Shown here: positions 30,399 through 39,331 of the stretch, one piece after another
Layout of the letters: each line of letters opens with the position of its first letter
How positions within the stretch are numbered: position 1 is the first letter of the stretch
NCBI RefSeq assembly: GCF_900103445.1
Contig: NZ_FNHS01000001.1
Location: 248,001 to 312,000, forward strand
Length of the DNA stretch: 64,000 bases
Reading direction: 5' to 3'
Source: Methylobacterium phyllostachyos
GTDB lineage: Bacteria; Pseudomonadota; Alphaproteobacteria; Rhizobiales; Beijerinckiaceae
The notes under the pieces: model-generated
Told to the model about the DNA's origin: nothing
Seen by the model: the letters and a program-made list of their open reading frames with translations, nothing else
Databases searched by the model: none
Made by a program: the position numbers and the translations under genes

Positions 30399-31265
30399 TC
30401 ACGTGATCAGGCCAGCCCCGCGCAGGGCGAGATAGATGGCAGCCAGCACGGCCACCGCGAAGAATCCGTCGAGCCGGTCCATGACGCCGCCATGGCCCGG
30501 GATGATCTTTCCGGAATCCTTCACGCCGTAGCGGCGCTTGAGGCCGGATTCGATCAGGTCGCCCGCCTGGCTGAGCACCGAGGCGAGCGCGCTCACACCC
30601 GCCACCACCGGCAGGGAAGCGGCGCTCGGCAGGGTCATTCCGGCGAGATCCGCCACCACCGGCACCAGCGTCCCGGCCGCGACCGCGCCAATCAGGCCAC
30701 CGATCGCGCCGGACCACGTCTTGTTGGGCGAGACCCGGGGCATCAGCTTCGGGCCGCCGATCTTCCGGCCGGCGAAGTAGGCGGCGATGTCGGTGGACCA
30801 CACCACCGCGAACATCCAGGCCGGCCCGACGAGGCCGATGGCGGGATCGTCGCGTAGCGCCACGGGGACCGCCGCGATCGCCCCAGCGCCGAGCACGCCG
30901 ACAAAGGCGCGCCAACGGCCCCAGCCAGTCCGCGCCACCGTGGCGCAGGCGGCGGCCCCGAGGATCAGCACGGCAAGACAGGCGGACGTCGGCGCGCCGC
31001 CGCGCTGGCACAGCAGGAGAGCGCCCAGCGTCGCCGCGCCGAGCGCGATCAGCACCTCGCGCGGCTCGGTGCGGCTCATCACCATCCACTCGGCAAAGCC
31101 GATGATGCCGGCAGCCAACCAGATGCCCGCGAAGGGCCAGCCGCCATAGACCAGCCCGGCCAGCACGCCGGCCCCGAGCACGAGGCCCGAGGCGACGCGC
31201 AGCCACAGCTCGCGCTGGCTCTTGCGGGGAGCCTTGGATGGCGCAGCCGGTGCGGCGGCGGTCAC
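30399..31265 (-). CDS. cdsA: Phosphatidate cytidylyltransferase
   Basis: 288 residues from the GTG at 31265, with an AGGGA upstream. About eight hydrophobic segments fill the protein. The CDP-alcohol synthase signature near the C-terminus is SQAGDLIESGLKRRYGVKDSGKIIPGHGG, and the central VWSTDIAAYFAGRKIGGPKL is typical. It makes CDP-diacylglycerol from phosphatidate and CTP at the inner membrane. Only 19 bases separate it from frr; uppS, which usually lies between them, is absent. Confidence 0.95.
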   Translation of the reverse strand: MTAAAPAAPSKAPRKSQRELWLRVASGLVLGAGVLAGLVYGGWPFAGIWLAAGIIGFAEWMVMSRTEPREVLIALGAATLGALLLCQRGGAPTSACLAVLILGAAACATVARTGWGRWRAFVGVLGAGAIAAVPVALRDDPAIGLVGPAWMFAVVWSTDIAAYFAGRKIGGPKLMPRVSPNKTWSGAIGGLIGAVAAGTLVPVVADLAGMTLPSAASLPVVAGVSALASVLSQAGDLIESGLKRRYGVKDSGKIIPGHGGVMDRLDGFFAVAVLAAIYLALRGAGLIT

Positions 31266-31284
31266 GGGCGGACCGTCCCTCGCC

Positions 31285-31848
31285 TCAAACCTGCATGATC
31301 TCCTTCTCCTTGGAGGCCAGCACGCCGTCGATCTCGGCGATGTACTGGTCGGTCGCCTTCTGCACGTCGGCGGCCTGGCGCTTCTCGTCATCCTCCGAGA
31401 TGGCGCTGTCCTTCAGGAGCTTCTTGAGATGGTCGAGGCCGTCCCGGCGGACGTGGCGCACGGCGACGCGCGCCTCCTCGGTGTACTTGTGGGCGACCTT
31501 GACCATCTCCTTGCGGCGCTGCTCGTTCATCTCGGGGATGCGGAGCCGGATGGTCTGGCCTTCCGTCTGCGGGTTGAGGCCGAGATCGGATTCGCGGATC
31601 GCCTTCTCGACGGCGGTCACCATGCTGCGGTCCCAGACCGAGATCGACAGGAGCCGCGGCTCCGGCACGCTCACGGTGGCGACCTGCGCCATCGGCATCG
31701 CCGAGCCATAGGCATCGACCTGGATCGGGTCGAGGAGCGAGGGCGTAGCGCGCCCGGTGCGCAGGGATCCGAGGTCCTTGGAGAGCGAAGCGACGGCGCC
31801 CTGCATCCGGCGCTTGATGTCGTTGAGGTCGAATTCCGGTGTGGCCAT
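31285..31848 (-). CDS. frr: Ribosome recycling factor
   Basis: 187 residues, matching the family length. [22 protein letters not shown] (helix-turn to domain II) and the long three-helix bundle ([31 protein letters not shown]) are diagnostic. With EF-G it splits post-termination ribosomes. It follows pyrH after a 116-base gap on the same strand. Confidence 0.97.
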   Translation of the reverse strand: MATPEFDLNDIKRRMQGAVASLSKDLGSLRTGRATPSLLDPIQVDAYGSAMPMAQVATVSVPEPRLLSISVWDRSMVTAVEKAIRESDLGLNPQTEGQTIRLRIPEMNEQRRKEMVKVAHKYTEEARVAVRHVRRDGLDHLKKLLKDSAISEDDEKRQAADVQKATDQYIAEIDGVLASKEKEIMQV

Positions 31849-31964
31849 GAGAATCGTCCCGAGACGTCTGACGTGATCTTCTCGCCCGGCGCGGGCAGTC
31901 GCGGCCTCAATGGACGAATTTTTTCAGGGCCGCAAACGGTTGCGGCGGCCTATCCGCGGCGGCG

Positions 31965-32687
31965 TCAGGGCGCCACGAGGGTCGAGGGCGCTTCACCCGA
32001 CAGGATCGCGGCAATCGAGCTCGGCGGGTGGAGCGAGCCGACCACGATCGACAGGCGGCTCTCCCGGGCCAGCGCGAAGGCGGCCGTATCCATCACCTTC
32101 AGGTCCCGGGCGATGGCCTCGTCATGGGTGATGCGGTCGTAGCGGGTCGCGCTCGGATCCGTCTTCGGATCGGCCGTGTAGACGCCGTCGACCTGCGTGG
32201 CCTTCAGCACCGCATCGCAGCGCAATTCGGCCGCACGCAGGACCGCCGCGGTGTCGGTGGTGAAGTACGGGTTGCCGGTGCCTCCGGCGAGAACCACCAC
32301 CTGACCCTTGTCGAGGTGATGCAAAGCCGGCTGGCGGGCATAGGTCTCGCAGATCGTCGGCATCGACACCGCCGACATGGTGCGGGCCTGGACCCCCGCG
32401 GCATTGAGCGCCGTCTCGATGGCGAGCGAGTTCATGACGGTCGCCATCATGCCGAGCGAATCCCCGGTGGCCCGGTCGATCCAGCCGGCCGCCGAGATGC
32501 GCGCCCCACGGATCATGTTGCCGCCGCCCACCACGATGGCGACCTCGGCCCCGGTCTCGATGGTGCGGGCGATATCCTCGGCGAGCCCCGCCAGCGTCGG
32601 CGGATGCAGCCAGTAGCCATCCGGTGCGGCGAGCGCCTCGCCCGAAAGCTTTACGAGGATACGGCGAAACGGCGTCGTCTCCGGCAT
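31965..32687 (-). CDS. pyrH: Uridylate kinase
   Basis: 240 residues, the usual length. VKLSGEAL is at the N-terminus, GGGNMIRG at about 54-61, and GTGNPYFTTDTAAVLRAAE in the phosphate-binding region, as in bacterial UMP kinases of the amino-acid kinase fold. It phosphorylates UMP to UDP for nucleotide supply. Together with frr it keeps the conserved pyrH-frr order. tsf, usually next to it, is separated by two plus-strand genes. Confidence 0.97.
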   Translation of the reverse strand: MPETTPFRRILVKLSGEALAAPDGYWLHPPTLAGLAEDIARTIETGAEVAIVVGGGNMIRGARISAAGWIDRATGDSLGMMATVMNSLAIETALNAAGVQARTMSAVSMPTICETYARQPALHHLDKGQVVVLAGGTGNPYFTTDTAAVLRAAELRCDAVLKATQVDGVYTADPKTDPSATRYDRITHDEAIARDLKVMDTAAFALARESRLSIVVGSLHPPSSIAAILSGEAPSTLVAP

Positions 32688-32865
32688 CTCGATCCCCGTC
32701 CGACCCGCCCTGTGCGAGCCGGGAGGCTTCTACGTCAACCGTGTGAGCGCCGTCGAGGGGCGGCCCGCGATCGGACGGGGATCATCCGCCCAAACGCCAC
32801 CGACACGCGACCGACGTGCAGCCCTGGCAAAGCTTTGCGGAGACCGCCCTCGGCCCGGGACATCC
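32688..32865. promoter_or_regulatory. Divergent gap pyrH / diacylglycerol kinase
   Basis: 178 bases that must hold two divergent promoters. No clear boxes were recognised. Confidence 0.3.
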
Positions 32866-33795
32866 ATGCGCGTCGCCCTGGTGATCAACACGGAATCCGG
32901 CAGCGTCAGCGGCGGTGCGACACCGGAGATCATCCGTGAGCGGATCGCCGCGGTCGGGATCGAAGCCCTGGGTGAGGCGGACCGGGGAGCCACCCTCCCG
33001 GCGCGCATCGCGGCGGCGGTGGCCGAGCCAGGGATTGATGCGATGGTGGTGGCCGGCGGCGATGGCACGGTCGCCTGCGCGGCCGCCGCCCTGGTCGGGC
33101 GCGGGACGCCGCTCGGCATCCTCCCGCTCGGCACCATGAACCTTCTGGCGCGGGATCTCGGCCTTCCCCTCGATCTCGACGGGGCCATCGCCAATCTCGC
33201 ACAGGGTGTGCCGCGCCGGATCGATGTCGGCGACGTGAACGGCCGGATCTTCGTGATCAATTCCGTGCTCGGCATGGCGGCGCGGGTGGCCCGCCACAGG
33301 GAGGCGCATCGCGCCCGCCGGGCCGTGCGCACGATGCTGCGCTGGGCGCTCGGGATGCTCCGCCATCTCGGCCGCTATCCGCGGCTCACGGTGACCGGCC
33401 TGATCGATGGGACGGCGCGGCGCCTGCGGGGCCGGCTGATGGCGGTGGTCGTGGGCGACTACGTTGAACGGCCAGGGCACGTGCTGCTGCGGGCGCCGGT
33501 CGATGCCGGCCAACTTACGCTCTATGTGCTGGCCAACCTGTCGGTGTGGCGCAGCCTGCGCCTCGCCCTCGGTTTCGCCCTCGGCGATTGGCGCCGGCTG
33601 CCTGACGTGGAGCGGCTGCCGGTCGGCGACCTCAGCATCGCGTCGCGCCGGCGGGCACTCCTGGTGATGAATGACGGCGAGGTGCTGCTGATCCCCACGC
33701 CCCTGCACTACCGGATCCGGCGACACGCGCTGACCGTGATCGTGCCGCGCGCCGAGACGGGCCAGCGCTTCGCGGTGGGGACGCCGGACGCATGA
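32866..33795 (+). CDS. Diacylglycerol kinase-family lipid kinase
   Basis: 309 residues from ATG 32866. The catalytic GGDGT motif ([18 protein letters not shown]) is near residue 64, and [19 protein letters not shown] follows, typical of the DAGK/YegS/sphingosine-kinase fold. The C-terminal beta-sandwich is present ([18 protein letters not shown]). It should phosphorylate a lipid alcohol with ATP; the exact lipid cannot be told. The next gene overlaps by 4 bases (ATGA), so the two products probably work together. Confidence 0.88.
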   Translation: MRVALVINTESGSVSGGATPEIIRERIAAVGIEALGEADRGATLPARIAAAVAEPGIDAMVVAGGDGTVACAAAALVGRGTPLGILPLGTMNLLARDLGLPLDLDGAIANLAQGVPRRIDVGDVNGRIFVINSVLGMAARVARHREAHRARRAVRTMLRWALGMLRHLGRYPRLTVTGLIDGTARRLRGRLMAVVVGDYVERPGHVLLRAPVDAGQLTLYVLANLSVWRSLRLALGFALGDWRRLPDVERLPVGDLSIASRRRALLVMNDGEVLLIPTPLHYRIRRHALTVIVPRAETGQRFAVGTPDA

Positions 33796-34607
33796 GGCGG
33801 ATCAGCCACATTTCCGACCTCCATTTCGGCCGCACTGACCCGGCCGTCGTCGAGGCCCTGGTGGACGAACTAAACGGAGACGCGCCGGACCTGATCGTCG
33901 CCTCGGGCGACTTCACCATGGCGGCCCGCCCGTCCGAGTTCGCGCAGGCCCGCGCCTTCCTGAACCGCCTGTCGTCGCCCTGGATCGGCGTGCCGGGCAA
34001 CCACGACATCTCGCCCTACGACCTGGTGCAGCGGTTCGCGCGCCCCTTCGCGCGCTACCGGCATGCCATCGCGCAAGACACGGAGCCGTGCTTCGCGGAT
34101 GGCGAGATCGGCGTGGTCTGCCTGAACACGGTGCGGCGCTGGGCGCCGGAGCCGGACTGGTCGCACGGTGTCATCCGGCGCAGCCAGATCGCCCGGACCG
34201 AGGCGCGCCTCGCCGCCATGCCGGAGTATCTGTTCAAGATCGTGGTGGGCCATCACCCGTTCAGGCCGCCGCGCTGGGACGAGGAGGCCCGACTGGTCGG
34301 CCGGGCGGATCTTGCGCTGGCGGCCTTCCGCCGCTGCGGCGTCGGCCTGACGCTCGCAGGCCATCTGCACCGGCACTACGCCCGCTTTGCCCTCGAAGAC
34401 GATTCCGGGGCCGAGGCGGTCGATCAGGGTGTGATGCGCGGTTGCCGGGGGCGGCTGCTGACCGTTCAGGCCGGCTCGGCGACCTCGACCCGCCTGCGCG
34501 GGAACGAGCCCAACGCCTACAACCGCATCACCATCGCGGAGGGCTGCGCCTCCGTCTCGGTGCGGGTCTGGGATGGCGGAGGCTGGGTCGATGCGGCGCC
34601 GGCATGA
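33792..34607 (+). CDS. Calcineurin-like metallophosphoesterase
   Basis: 271 residues. All five metal motifs are present: ISDLHFG (D-x-H, residues 7-11), ASGDFT, VPGNHD, the distal His in VVGHHPF, and LAGHLHRH. The best match by pattern is the cAMP phosphodiesterase/DNA-repair-like Icc group. Coupling by a 4-base overlap to the lipid kinase suggests a phospholipid-turnover or signalling pair, but the substrate is unknown. Confidence 0.88.
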   Translation: MRRISHISDLHFGRTDPAVVEALVDELNGDAPDLIVASGDFTMAARPSEFAQARAFLNRLSSPWIGVPGNHDISPYDLVQRFARPFARYRHAIAQDTEPCFADGEIGVVCLNTVRRWAPEPDWSHGVIRRSQIARTEARLAAMPEYLFKIVVGHHPFRPPRWDEEARLVGRADLALAAFRRCGVGLTLAGHLHRHYARFALEDDSGAEAVDQGVMRGCRGRLLTVQAGSATSTRLRGNEPNAYNRITIAEGCASVSVRVWDGGGWVDAAPA

Positions 34608-34635
34608 CGGAGATCCGCCACACCAGCGCCTGTTC

Positions 34636-34734
34636 TCAGCTGCCCGTCAGGACGCCGACGGCGCCGACGACGGTCATCACAAGACCGGACACGAAGGCGC
34701 CGATCATCAGGTAGGAGAGGGGCTTTAAGGTCAT
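34636..34734 (-). CDS. Possible 32-residue single-helix membrane protein
   Basis: A short frame encodes MTLKPLSYLMIGAFVSGLVM followed by TVVGAVGVLTGS, a single hydrophobic helix with a basic N-terminal end and a small hydrophilic C-terminus. No strong ribosome site is seen. It is the only plausible gene in the gap between the phosphoesterase and the tsf terminator. Small single-helix proteins like this occur in many bacteria, but this one is not proven. Confidence 0.4.
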   Translation of the reverse strand: MTLKPLSYLMIGAFVSGLVMTVVGAVGVLTGS

Positions 34735-34820
34735 GCCGCGAAGGTAGCGTGCATCCGCGAGATGGGGTGTGCGCCGCAACACGCAACCAAAGAGACGCTT
34801 TCCAAGCACAGAAAACAAGA

Positions 34821-34850
34821 AGCCCCGCCCGGCTGATGCCGAACGGGGCT
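34821..34850 (-). terminator. Rho-independent terminator after tsf
   Basis: On the minus strand AGCCCCG pairs with CGGGGCT with an inner GGC/GCC, followed by TTCTTGTTTTC. It lies 46 bases past the tsf stop and should end the rpsB-tsf transcript. Confidence 0.8.
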
Positions 34851-34896
34851 CGATCACGCGGCGGTCAAGAAAACCTGACCGATTTGCTTGAATCGA

Positions 34897-35823
34897 TCAG
34901 GCGCGACCAGCCTGCTGGGCGACCTCGGTGGCGAAGTCCGGCCCCTCTTCCTTCTCGATGCCCTCGCCGAGGGCGTAGCGAACGAAGGCCGTCAGGGTCA
35001 CCGGGCCGCCGAACTTGGAGCCGGCTTCCTTGAGGACTTGGCTCACCGTCTTCGAGCCGTCATGCACGAAGGGCTGCTCCAAGAGGGTGACCTCCTTGTA
35101 GTAGCTCTTCAGGCCGCTCTCGATGATCTTGGCCATCACGTGATCCGGCTTGCCGGCGTTCTTCTCGCGCAGGATGTTCGACTCGCGCTCCACCGTGACG
35201 GTGTCGACGCCCGAAGCATCGAGCGCCACCGGGTTGGTCGCCGCGACATGCATGGCGATCTGGCGGCCGAGCGCCGAGAGCGCCTCGACATCACCCTCGG
35301 ACTCCAGCGCCACCAGCACGCCGATCTTGCCGAGGCCCTCGGAGATCTGGTTGTGCACGTAGGAGGCGATGACGCCCTTCTTGACTTCGAGCTTGGCGAC
35401 CCGGCGCAGGTTCATGTTCTCGCCGATCGTGGCGATCAGGGCCTGCAGCTTCTCGGACACGGTCTCGGTGGCGCCCGGGAACTTGGCGGCCTGGAGGCCT
35501 TCCAGCGTGCCGTCGGTGTTCAGCGCGATCTTGGCGGCCTCGCGGGCAAAGGCCTGGAAGGCGTCGTTGCGGGCGACGAAGTCGGTCTCGGAGTTCACCT
35601 CGATGACCGCGGCGTGATGGCCGGCGGACTCGACGGCGACCAGGCCCTCGGCGGCGACGCGGCCGGCCTTCTTGGCGGCCTTCGCGAGCCCCTTCTTGCG
35701 CAGCCAATCGACCGCGGCCTCCATGTCGCCCTGCGTCTCGTTGAGCGCGCCCTTGCAATCCATCATGCCGGCGCCGGTCGTCTCCCGGAGCTCCTTCACC
35801 ATCGCGGCGGTGATGTTGGCCAT
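34897..35823 (-). CDS. tsf: Translation elongation factor Ts
   Basis: 308 residues. The UBA-like start [21 protein letters not shown] and the [10 protein letters not shown] motif (about 78-87) that contacts EF-Tu are both intact. It exchanges GDP on EF-Tu. It lies 118 bases after rpsB with a hairpin between them, so it is probably expressed at a set ratio to S2. Confidence 0.97.
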   Translation of the reverse strand: MANITAAMVKELRETTGAGMMDCKGALNETQGDMEAAVDWLRKKGLAKAAKKAGRVAAEGLVAVESAGHHAAVIEVNSETDFVARNDAFQAFAREAAKIALNTDGTLEGLQAAKFPGATETVSEKLQALIATIGENMNLRRVAKLEVKKGVIASYVHNQISEGLGKIGVLVALESEGDVEALSALGRQIAMHVAATNPVALDASGVDTVTVERESNILREKNAGKPDHVMAKIIESGLKSYYKEVTLLEQPFVHDGSKTVSQVLKEAGSKFGGPVTLTAFVRYALGEGIEKEEGPDFATEVAQQAGRA

Positions 35824-35899
35824 GGCGGTCCCTTTCGTGTGGTCTGGATGAGAGAGGCCCGGCGCGCGGGTAAGCGGCCGGGCCCGGTATGCGGGGAAC

Positions 35900-35928
35900 C
35901 GCGACGGCCCGATGACGGGGCCGCCGCG
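35900..35928 (-). promoter_or_regulatory. Hairpin between rpsB and tsf
   Basis: CGGCCC / GGGCCG plus an outer CGCG / CGCG, with one mismatch between them, form an 10-pair stem around GATGACG. It sits about 14 bases after the rpsB stop and could reduce read-through into tsf. A similar attenuating role is known for the rpsB-tsf gap in other bacteria; for this sequence it is an inference. Confidence 0.45.
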
Positions 35929-35941
35929 ACGTCCGGATCGA

Positions 35942-37009
35942 TCAGGCCGCGGCGGCGGCCTCGACGAAGCCGCGGGCCTGCGAGACCCACGAATCGCGAT
36001 CGATGCGGCCGTTGAGCTTCAGGTCGGCATCGACCTTGGCGACGTCCGCGGGGGTCATCGCGGCAATCTGCCAGTAATGGTAGATGCCGGCGTCGTTGAG
36101 CTTCTGCACGATCTGCGGGCCGGCGCCGTTCAGCTTGGTCAGGTCGTCCGGCGCGCCGCGCGGGGCGGCGAGCAGCTCGAAATGCTCGGTCGACTCGGCG
36201 AGCATCGCCACGTCGGCCGGGTCGAGGGCGTCGGACTCGACCGAGACGGCCTCGTCGTCGTTCGCCGGCAGTTCCTCGGCCATCGGCTCCTCGGAGGCGC
36301 CGAGATCCATGCCCGACGAGCCCTGGGCGCGCGAGATGCCGTCGATGGCGGCCTTGGCGATCAGGTCGCAGTAGAGCGCGATGGCGCGGCCGGCGTCGTC
36401 GTTGGCCGGGACGATGTAGCTGATGCCGTCCGGGTTGCAGTTGGTGTCGACGATGGCGGCCACCGGGATCCCGAGGCGGTTCGCCTCCTTGATCGCCAGC
36501 TGCTCCTTGTTGGTGTCGATCACGAACAGCAGGTCGGGGACACCGCCCATATCCTTGATGCCGCCGAGCGCCTTCTCGAGCTTCTCCTTCTCACGGGAGA
36601 GCATCAGGCGCTCCTTCTTGGTCAGGCCCGGGCCGCCGGTCTCCAGCGTCTCGGTGACCTTGCGCAGGCGCGAGATCGAGCCCGAGATGGTCTTCCAGTT
36701 GGTGAGCATGCCGCCCAGCCAGCGGGAATTGACGTAGTACTGGGCCGAGCGCTTGGCCGCCTCGGCGATCGTGTCGGCGGCCTGGCGCTTGGTGCCGACG
36801 AACAGCACGCGGCCGCCCTTGGCGACGGTGTCGCTCACCGCCTGCAGCGCCTGGTGCAGCGCCGGCACGGTCTGGGCGAGGTCGATGATGTGGATGTTGT
36901 TGCGCGTACCGAAGATGTACGGCTGCATCTTCGGGTTCCAGCGGTGCGACTGGTGACCGAAATGGGCGCCCGCCTCGAGGAGCTGACGCATAGAGAAATC
37001 GACGGCCAT
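35942..37009 (-). CDS. rpsB: 30S ribosomal protein S2 with C-terminal extension
   Basis: 355 residues from ATG 37009. The S2 core (about 1-245) has [32 protein letters not shown] and [13 protein letters not shown]. The remaining ~110 residues are an acidic linker followed by a helix-hairpin-helix-like module ([20 protein letters not shown] and [21 protein letters not shown] turn). Typical S2 is 230-260 residues; longer forms occur in alphaproteobacteria. The extension's role is unknown; it may touch rRNA or another factor. Read as the first gene of the rpsB-tsf operon. Confidence 0.96.
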   Translation of the reverse strand: MAVDFSMRQLLEAGAHFGHQSHRWNPKMQPYIFGTRNNIHIIDLAQTVPALHQALQAVSDTVAKGGRVLFVGTKRQAADTIAEAAKRSAQYYVNSRWLGGMLTNWKTISGSISRLRKVTETLETGGPGLTKKERLMLSREKEKLEKALGGIKDMGGVPDLLFVIDTNKEQLAIKEANRLGIPVAAIVDTNCNPDGISYIVPANDDAGRAIALYCDLIAKAAIDGISRAQGSSGMDLGASEEPMAEELPANDDEAVSVESDALDPADVAMLAESTEHFELLAAPRGAPDDLTKLNGAGPQIVQKLNDAGIYHYWQIAAMTPADVAKVDADLKLNGRIDRDSWVSQARGFVEAAAAA

Positions 37010-37128
37010 TCTTTTTGCTCTCCGGTTGGATCCGCCGCGGAGGGATGCAGCCGCTCGACGCATTCGGGCGACCACCGGAAACGCCTCATTCAGGCATGAG
37101 GCCGGCTCCGCGTGTGGGATGGGCGGGC

Positions 37129-37157
37129 GCTTAGCAGAGAGCGCGGTCGGAAGCAAG
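37129..37157 (-). promoter_or_regulatory. Candidate rpsB promoter
   Basis: On the minus strand CTTGCT (37152-37157), a 17-base spacer and CTAAGC (37129-37134) loosely match the alphaproteobacterial CTTGAC / CTATAT pattern, about 120 bases before the rpsB ATG. Not unique enough to be sure. Confidence 0.35.
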
Positions 37158-37269
37158 GCTTCGGAGAGCGGCACGGTCGAAGGATGCCGCGCAGGTGACG
37201 CCATCCCTCAATCACAGGCTGCGTTCAAACCGCTTGCAACACGCAGCTTCGGCTTCCGATCATCAAGCC

Positions 37270-37515
37270 ATGGCGATGGTCGCGTTCGACACCCTAAAAT
37301 TCGCCCGCCCCCTCCGGGAGAAGGCCAAACTCTCACGCGAACAGGCAGAGGGCTCGGCCGATGCCATGGCGGAAGCGTTGCAGGGCGATCTCGTCAGGAC
37401 GGCGGACCTGCGCGCCGCGTTGGCGGGTACGCGGCCCGCGATCGTGTGCTGGGTTGCGGGCCTGATCGGCTTCCAGACGCGCGCATTCATCGCCCTCGCC
37501 CGTGCCCTACATTGA
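37270..37515 (+). CDS. DUF1640-like small membrane protein
   Basis: 81 residues from ATG 37270. FDTLKFARPLREKAKLSREQAEG is the N-terminal coiled-coil pattern of DUF1640/CCDC90-like proteins, where a short coiled coil precedes one C-terminal membrane helix (IVCWVAGLIGFQTRAFIAL). The function of the family in bacteria is not established. No clear ribosome site; a longer frame upstream to 37195 is unsupported. Convergent with rsuA. Confidence 0.6.
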   Translation: MAMVAFDTLKFARPLREKAKLSREQAEGSADAMAEALQGDLVRTADLRAALAGTRPAIVCWVAGLIGFQTRAFIALARALH

Positions 37516-37532
37516 CGGACGCGCGGCTCGAC

Positions 37533-38270
37533 TCACCCGCCGGCGAACACCGCCGCCACATCGTCGGCCGTCATCACGCGGTAGGCCCCCGCGGCGAGAT
37601 CTGCCGGCAGATCGAGCCCACCGACCCGATCGCGGTGCAGTGCCGTGACATGGTTGTCCACGGCGGCGAACATCCGGCGGACCTGATGGTAGCGGCCCTC
37701 GGTCAGCGTCACCGCGCAATGGGTGGCATCCTCGACCACGAGATCCACCGGCAGCAGCGGCCGCTCCTCGCCCTCCAGCATCAGCGTCCCGGAGGCGAAC
37801 ACCGCCGCCTCATTGCCCGCCAGAGGCCGGTCGAGGGTCACGCGGTAGCGCTTCGCCACCTGGGCCTTCGGGCTGATGATCCGGTGCAGCAACGCGCCGT
37901 CGTCGGTCAGCAGCAGCAGGCCGGAGGTCTCCTTGTCGAGGCGGCCCACGGTGGAGAGCGGCGGGTCTCGGCGGCGCCAGCGCTCCGGCAGCAGCCCGTA
38001 GATCAGAGGCCCCGCCTCCTTGTGCGAACAGGTCACCCCCAGCGGCTTGTGCAGCATCAGGCACAGGCCCGGCAGTGGATCCAGCGGCTCGCCATCGATC
38101 GTCAGACGCTCCGGAAGATCCGGATCGAGGGCGATCCGCGTGCCGGCATCTCCGAGCTCAGCGCCGTCGAGGCGGATCGCCCCCACGCGGGCGAGCCCCT
38201 GGATCTCCCGGCGCGAGCCGTAGCCCAGATTGGCGAGGAGCTTGTCGAGCCGCACGGCTTTCGCGCTCAC
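37533..38270 (-). CDS. rsuA: 16S rRNA pseudouridine synthase RsuA
   Basis: 245 residues from a GTG at 38270 that overlaps the rsmC stop (GTGA). An S4-like domain opens the protein (RLDKLLANLGYGSRREIQ). The catalytic Asp is in VGRLDKETSGLLLLTDDG, and YRVTLDRPL and GRYHQVRRMFAAV follow. It makes pseudouridine in 16S rRNA (position 516 in E. coli). Paired with rsmC as a two-gene rRNA modification operon. Confidence 0.92.
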   Translation of the reverse strand: MSAKAVRLDKLLANLGYGSRREIQGLARVGAIRLDGAELGDAGTRIALDPDLPERLTIDGEPLDPLPGLCLMLHKPLGVTCSHKEAGPLIYGLLPERWRRRDPPLSTVGRLDKETSGLLLLTDDGALLHRIISPKAQVAKRYRVTLDRPLAGNEAAVFASGTLMLEGEERPLLPVDLVVEDATHCAVTLTEGRYHQVRRMFAAVDNHVTALHRDRVGGLDLPADLAAGAYRVMTADDVAAVFAGG

Positions 38271-39172
38271 CGGCGTGCCTCGTAGACCCGGTAGCCGTTC
38301 TCCTGAACCGTCACGGACGCCGTCCGGAACGCTGCGCGCAGGGGCGCCTCGTAGGGCAAGTGCGCGTTGGCCACGAGCCACAGCGTGCCGCCGGGCCGCA
38401 GCGACGCGGCGGCCCGGGCGATGAAGGCCCGGCCGAGCGCCTGATCCTCCGCTCCACCCTCATGGAAGGGGGGATTCGTGACGATGAAGTCGAGGTCGCC
38501 CGGCACCTGCCCGGGCGTCCGGATATCGGCCCAGAGGATCGTCGCCCGCGGGTCGGGGACGTTGCGTCGGGCCATCTCGACGGCGCGGCGGTCGATCTCA
38601 ACCAGGGTCATCGCGGTCACGGCCTCCGAGGCCAGGACCGCCCGGGCCAGGATCCCGAGGCCGCAGCCGAGATCGGCCCCGCGGCCCTTCAGCACCGGCA
38701 GCGCCCGCAGGAGCAGGGCCGTGCCGGGATCGAGCCGATCCCAGGAGAAGATGCCGGGCTGCGTGCACAAGGCGAGGTTGTCGACATGGCGCGGCCCGCC
38801 CTCGTCGATCGCCTCGGCGATCCCGGCGGGCTCCGGCGGCCGGTCGGCTTGGCAGATCCGGTGGTGGCGGCGCGGCTGGTCGGCGGCGGCACACCCGAAG
38901 GTGGTGAGTTCCTTGGCCAGCCGGGTCCCGCCCCGATCCTTGGGCGCAAGCGCGATCATCCGGCCGCCGGGCCCCAGGGCGCGCAGGACCTGCGCCAGGA
39001 CGTAGCGACGCTCGACCGTTCCGGGTGGCGCGAGCACGGTGGCGGCGTCGAGGCTGTTCTCGGACAGATCCTCCAGCCGGGCGGCACCGGGAATCAACGG
39101 GGAAACCTGGACGGCATCGCCGGGGACCTCAGCGAGATCCACCGGCGGCAGGCCGTAGACGGCATGTCGCAT
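38267..39172 (-). CDS. rsmC: RsmC-like 16S rRNA methyltransferase
   Basis: 301 residues. Two methyltransferase-like halves are seen. The C-terminal active half has the SAM site GADLGCGLGILARAVL (about 176-191) and the catalytic NPPFHEGG (about 244). The N-terminal half (about 25-110) is a degenerate copy, as in RsmC/RsmD-type proteins that methylate a guanine N2 in 16S rRNA. Which guanine is modified cannot be told from sequence. Coupled to rsuA. Confidence 0.82.
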   Translation of the reverse strand: MRHAVYGLPPVDLAEVPGDAVQVSPLIPGAARLEDLSENSLDAATVLAPPGTVERRYVLAQVLRALGPGGRMIALAPKDRGGTRLAKELTTFGCAAADQPRRHHRICQADRPPEPAGIAEAIDEGGPRHVDNLALCTQPGIFSWDRLDPGTALLLRALPVLKGRGADLGCGLGILARAVLASEAVTAMTLVEIDRRAVEMARRNVPDPRATILWADIRTPGQVPGDLDFIVTNPPFHEGGAEDQALGRAFIARAAASLRPGGTLWLVANAHLPYEAPLRAAFRTASVTVQENGYRVYEARR

Positions 39173-39331
39173 GAATAATTCGGAAGCTGGAGGGATGCGG
39201 CCGGAACGCGACTCCGGTGCGGTGCGGGACCGACCCGCGCCCGACTCGGCTCATCCGGGGGAACGCCCCATTTTATACCGGATCGGGGCCGGAAGCCCAG
39301 CCTGACGGGCAATCTGGCCCCGCGGGGCCGG

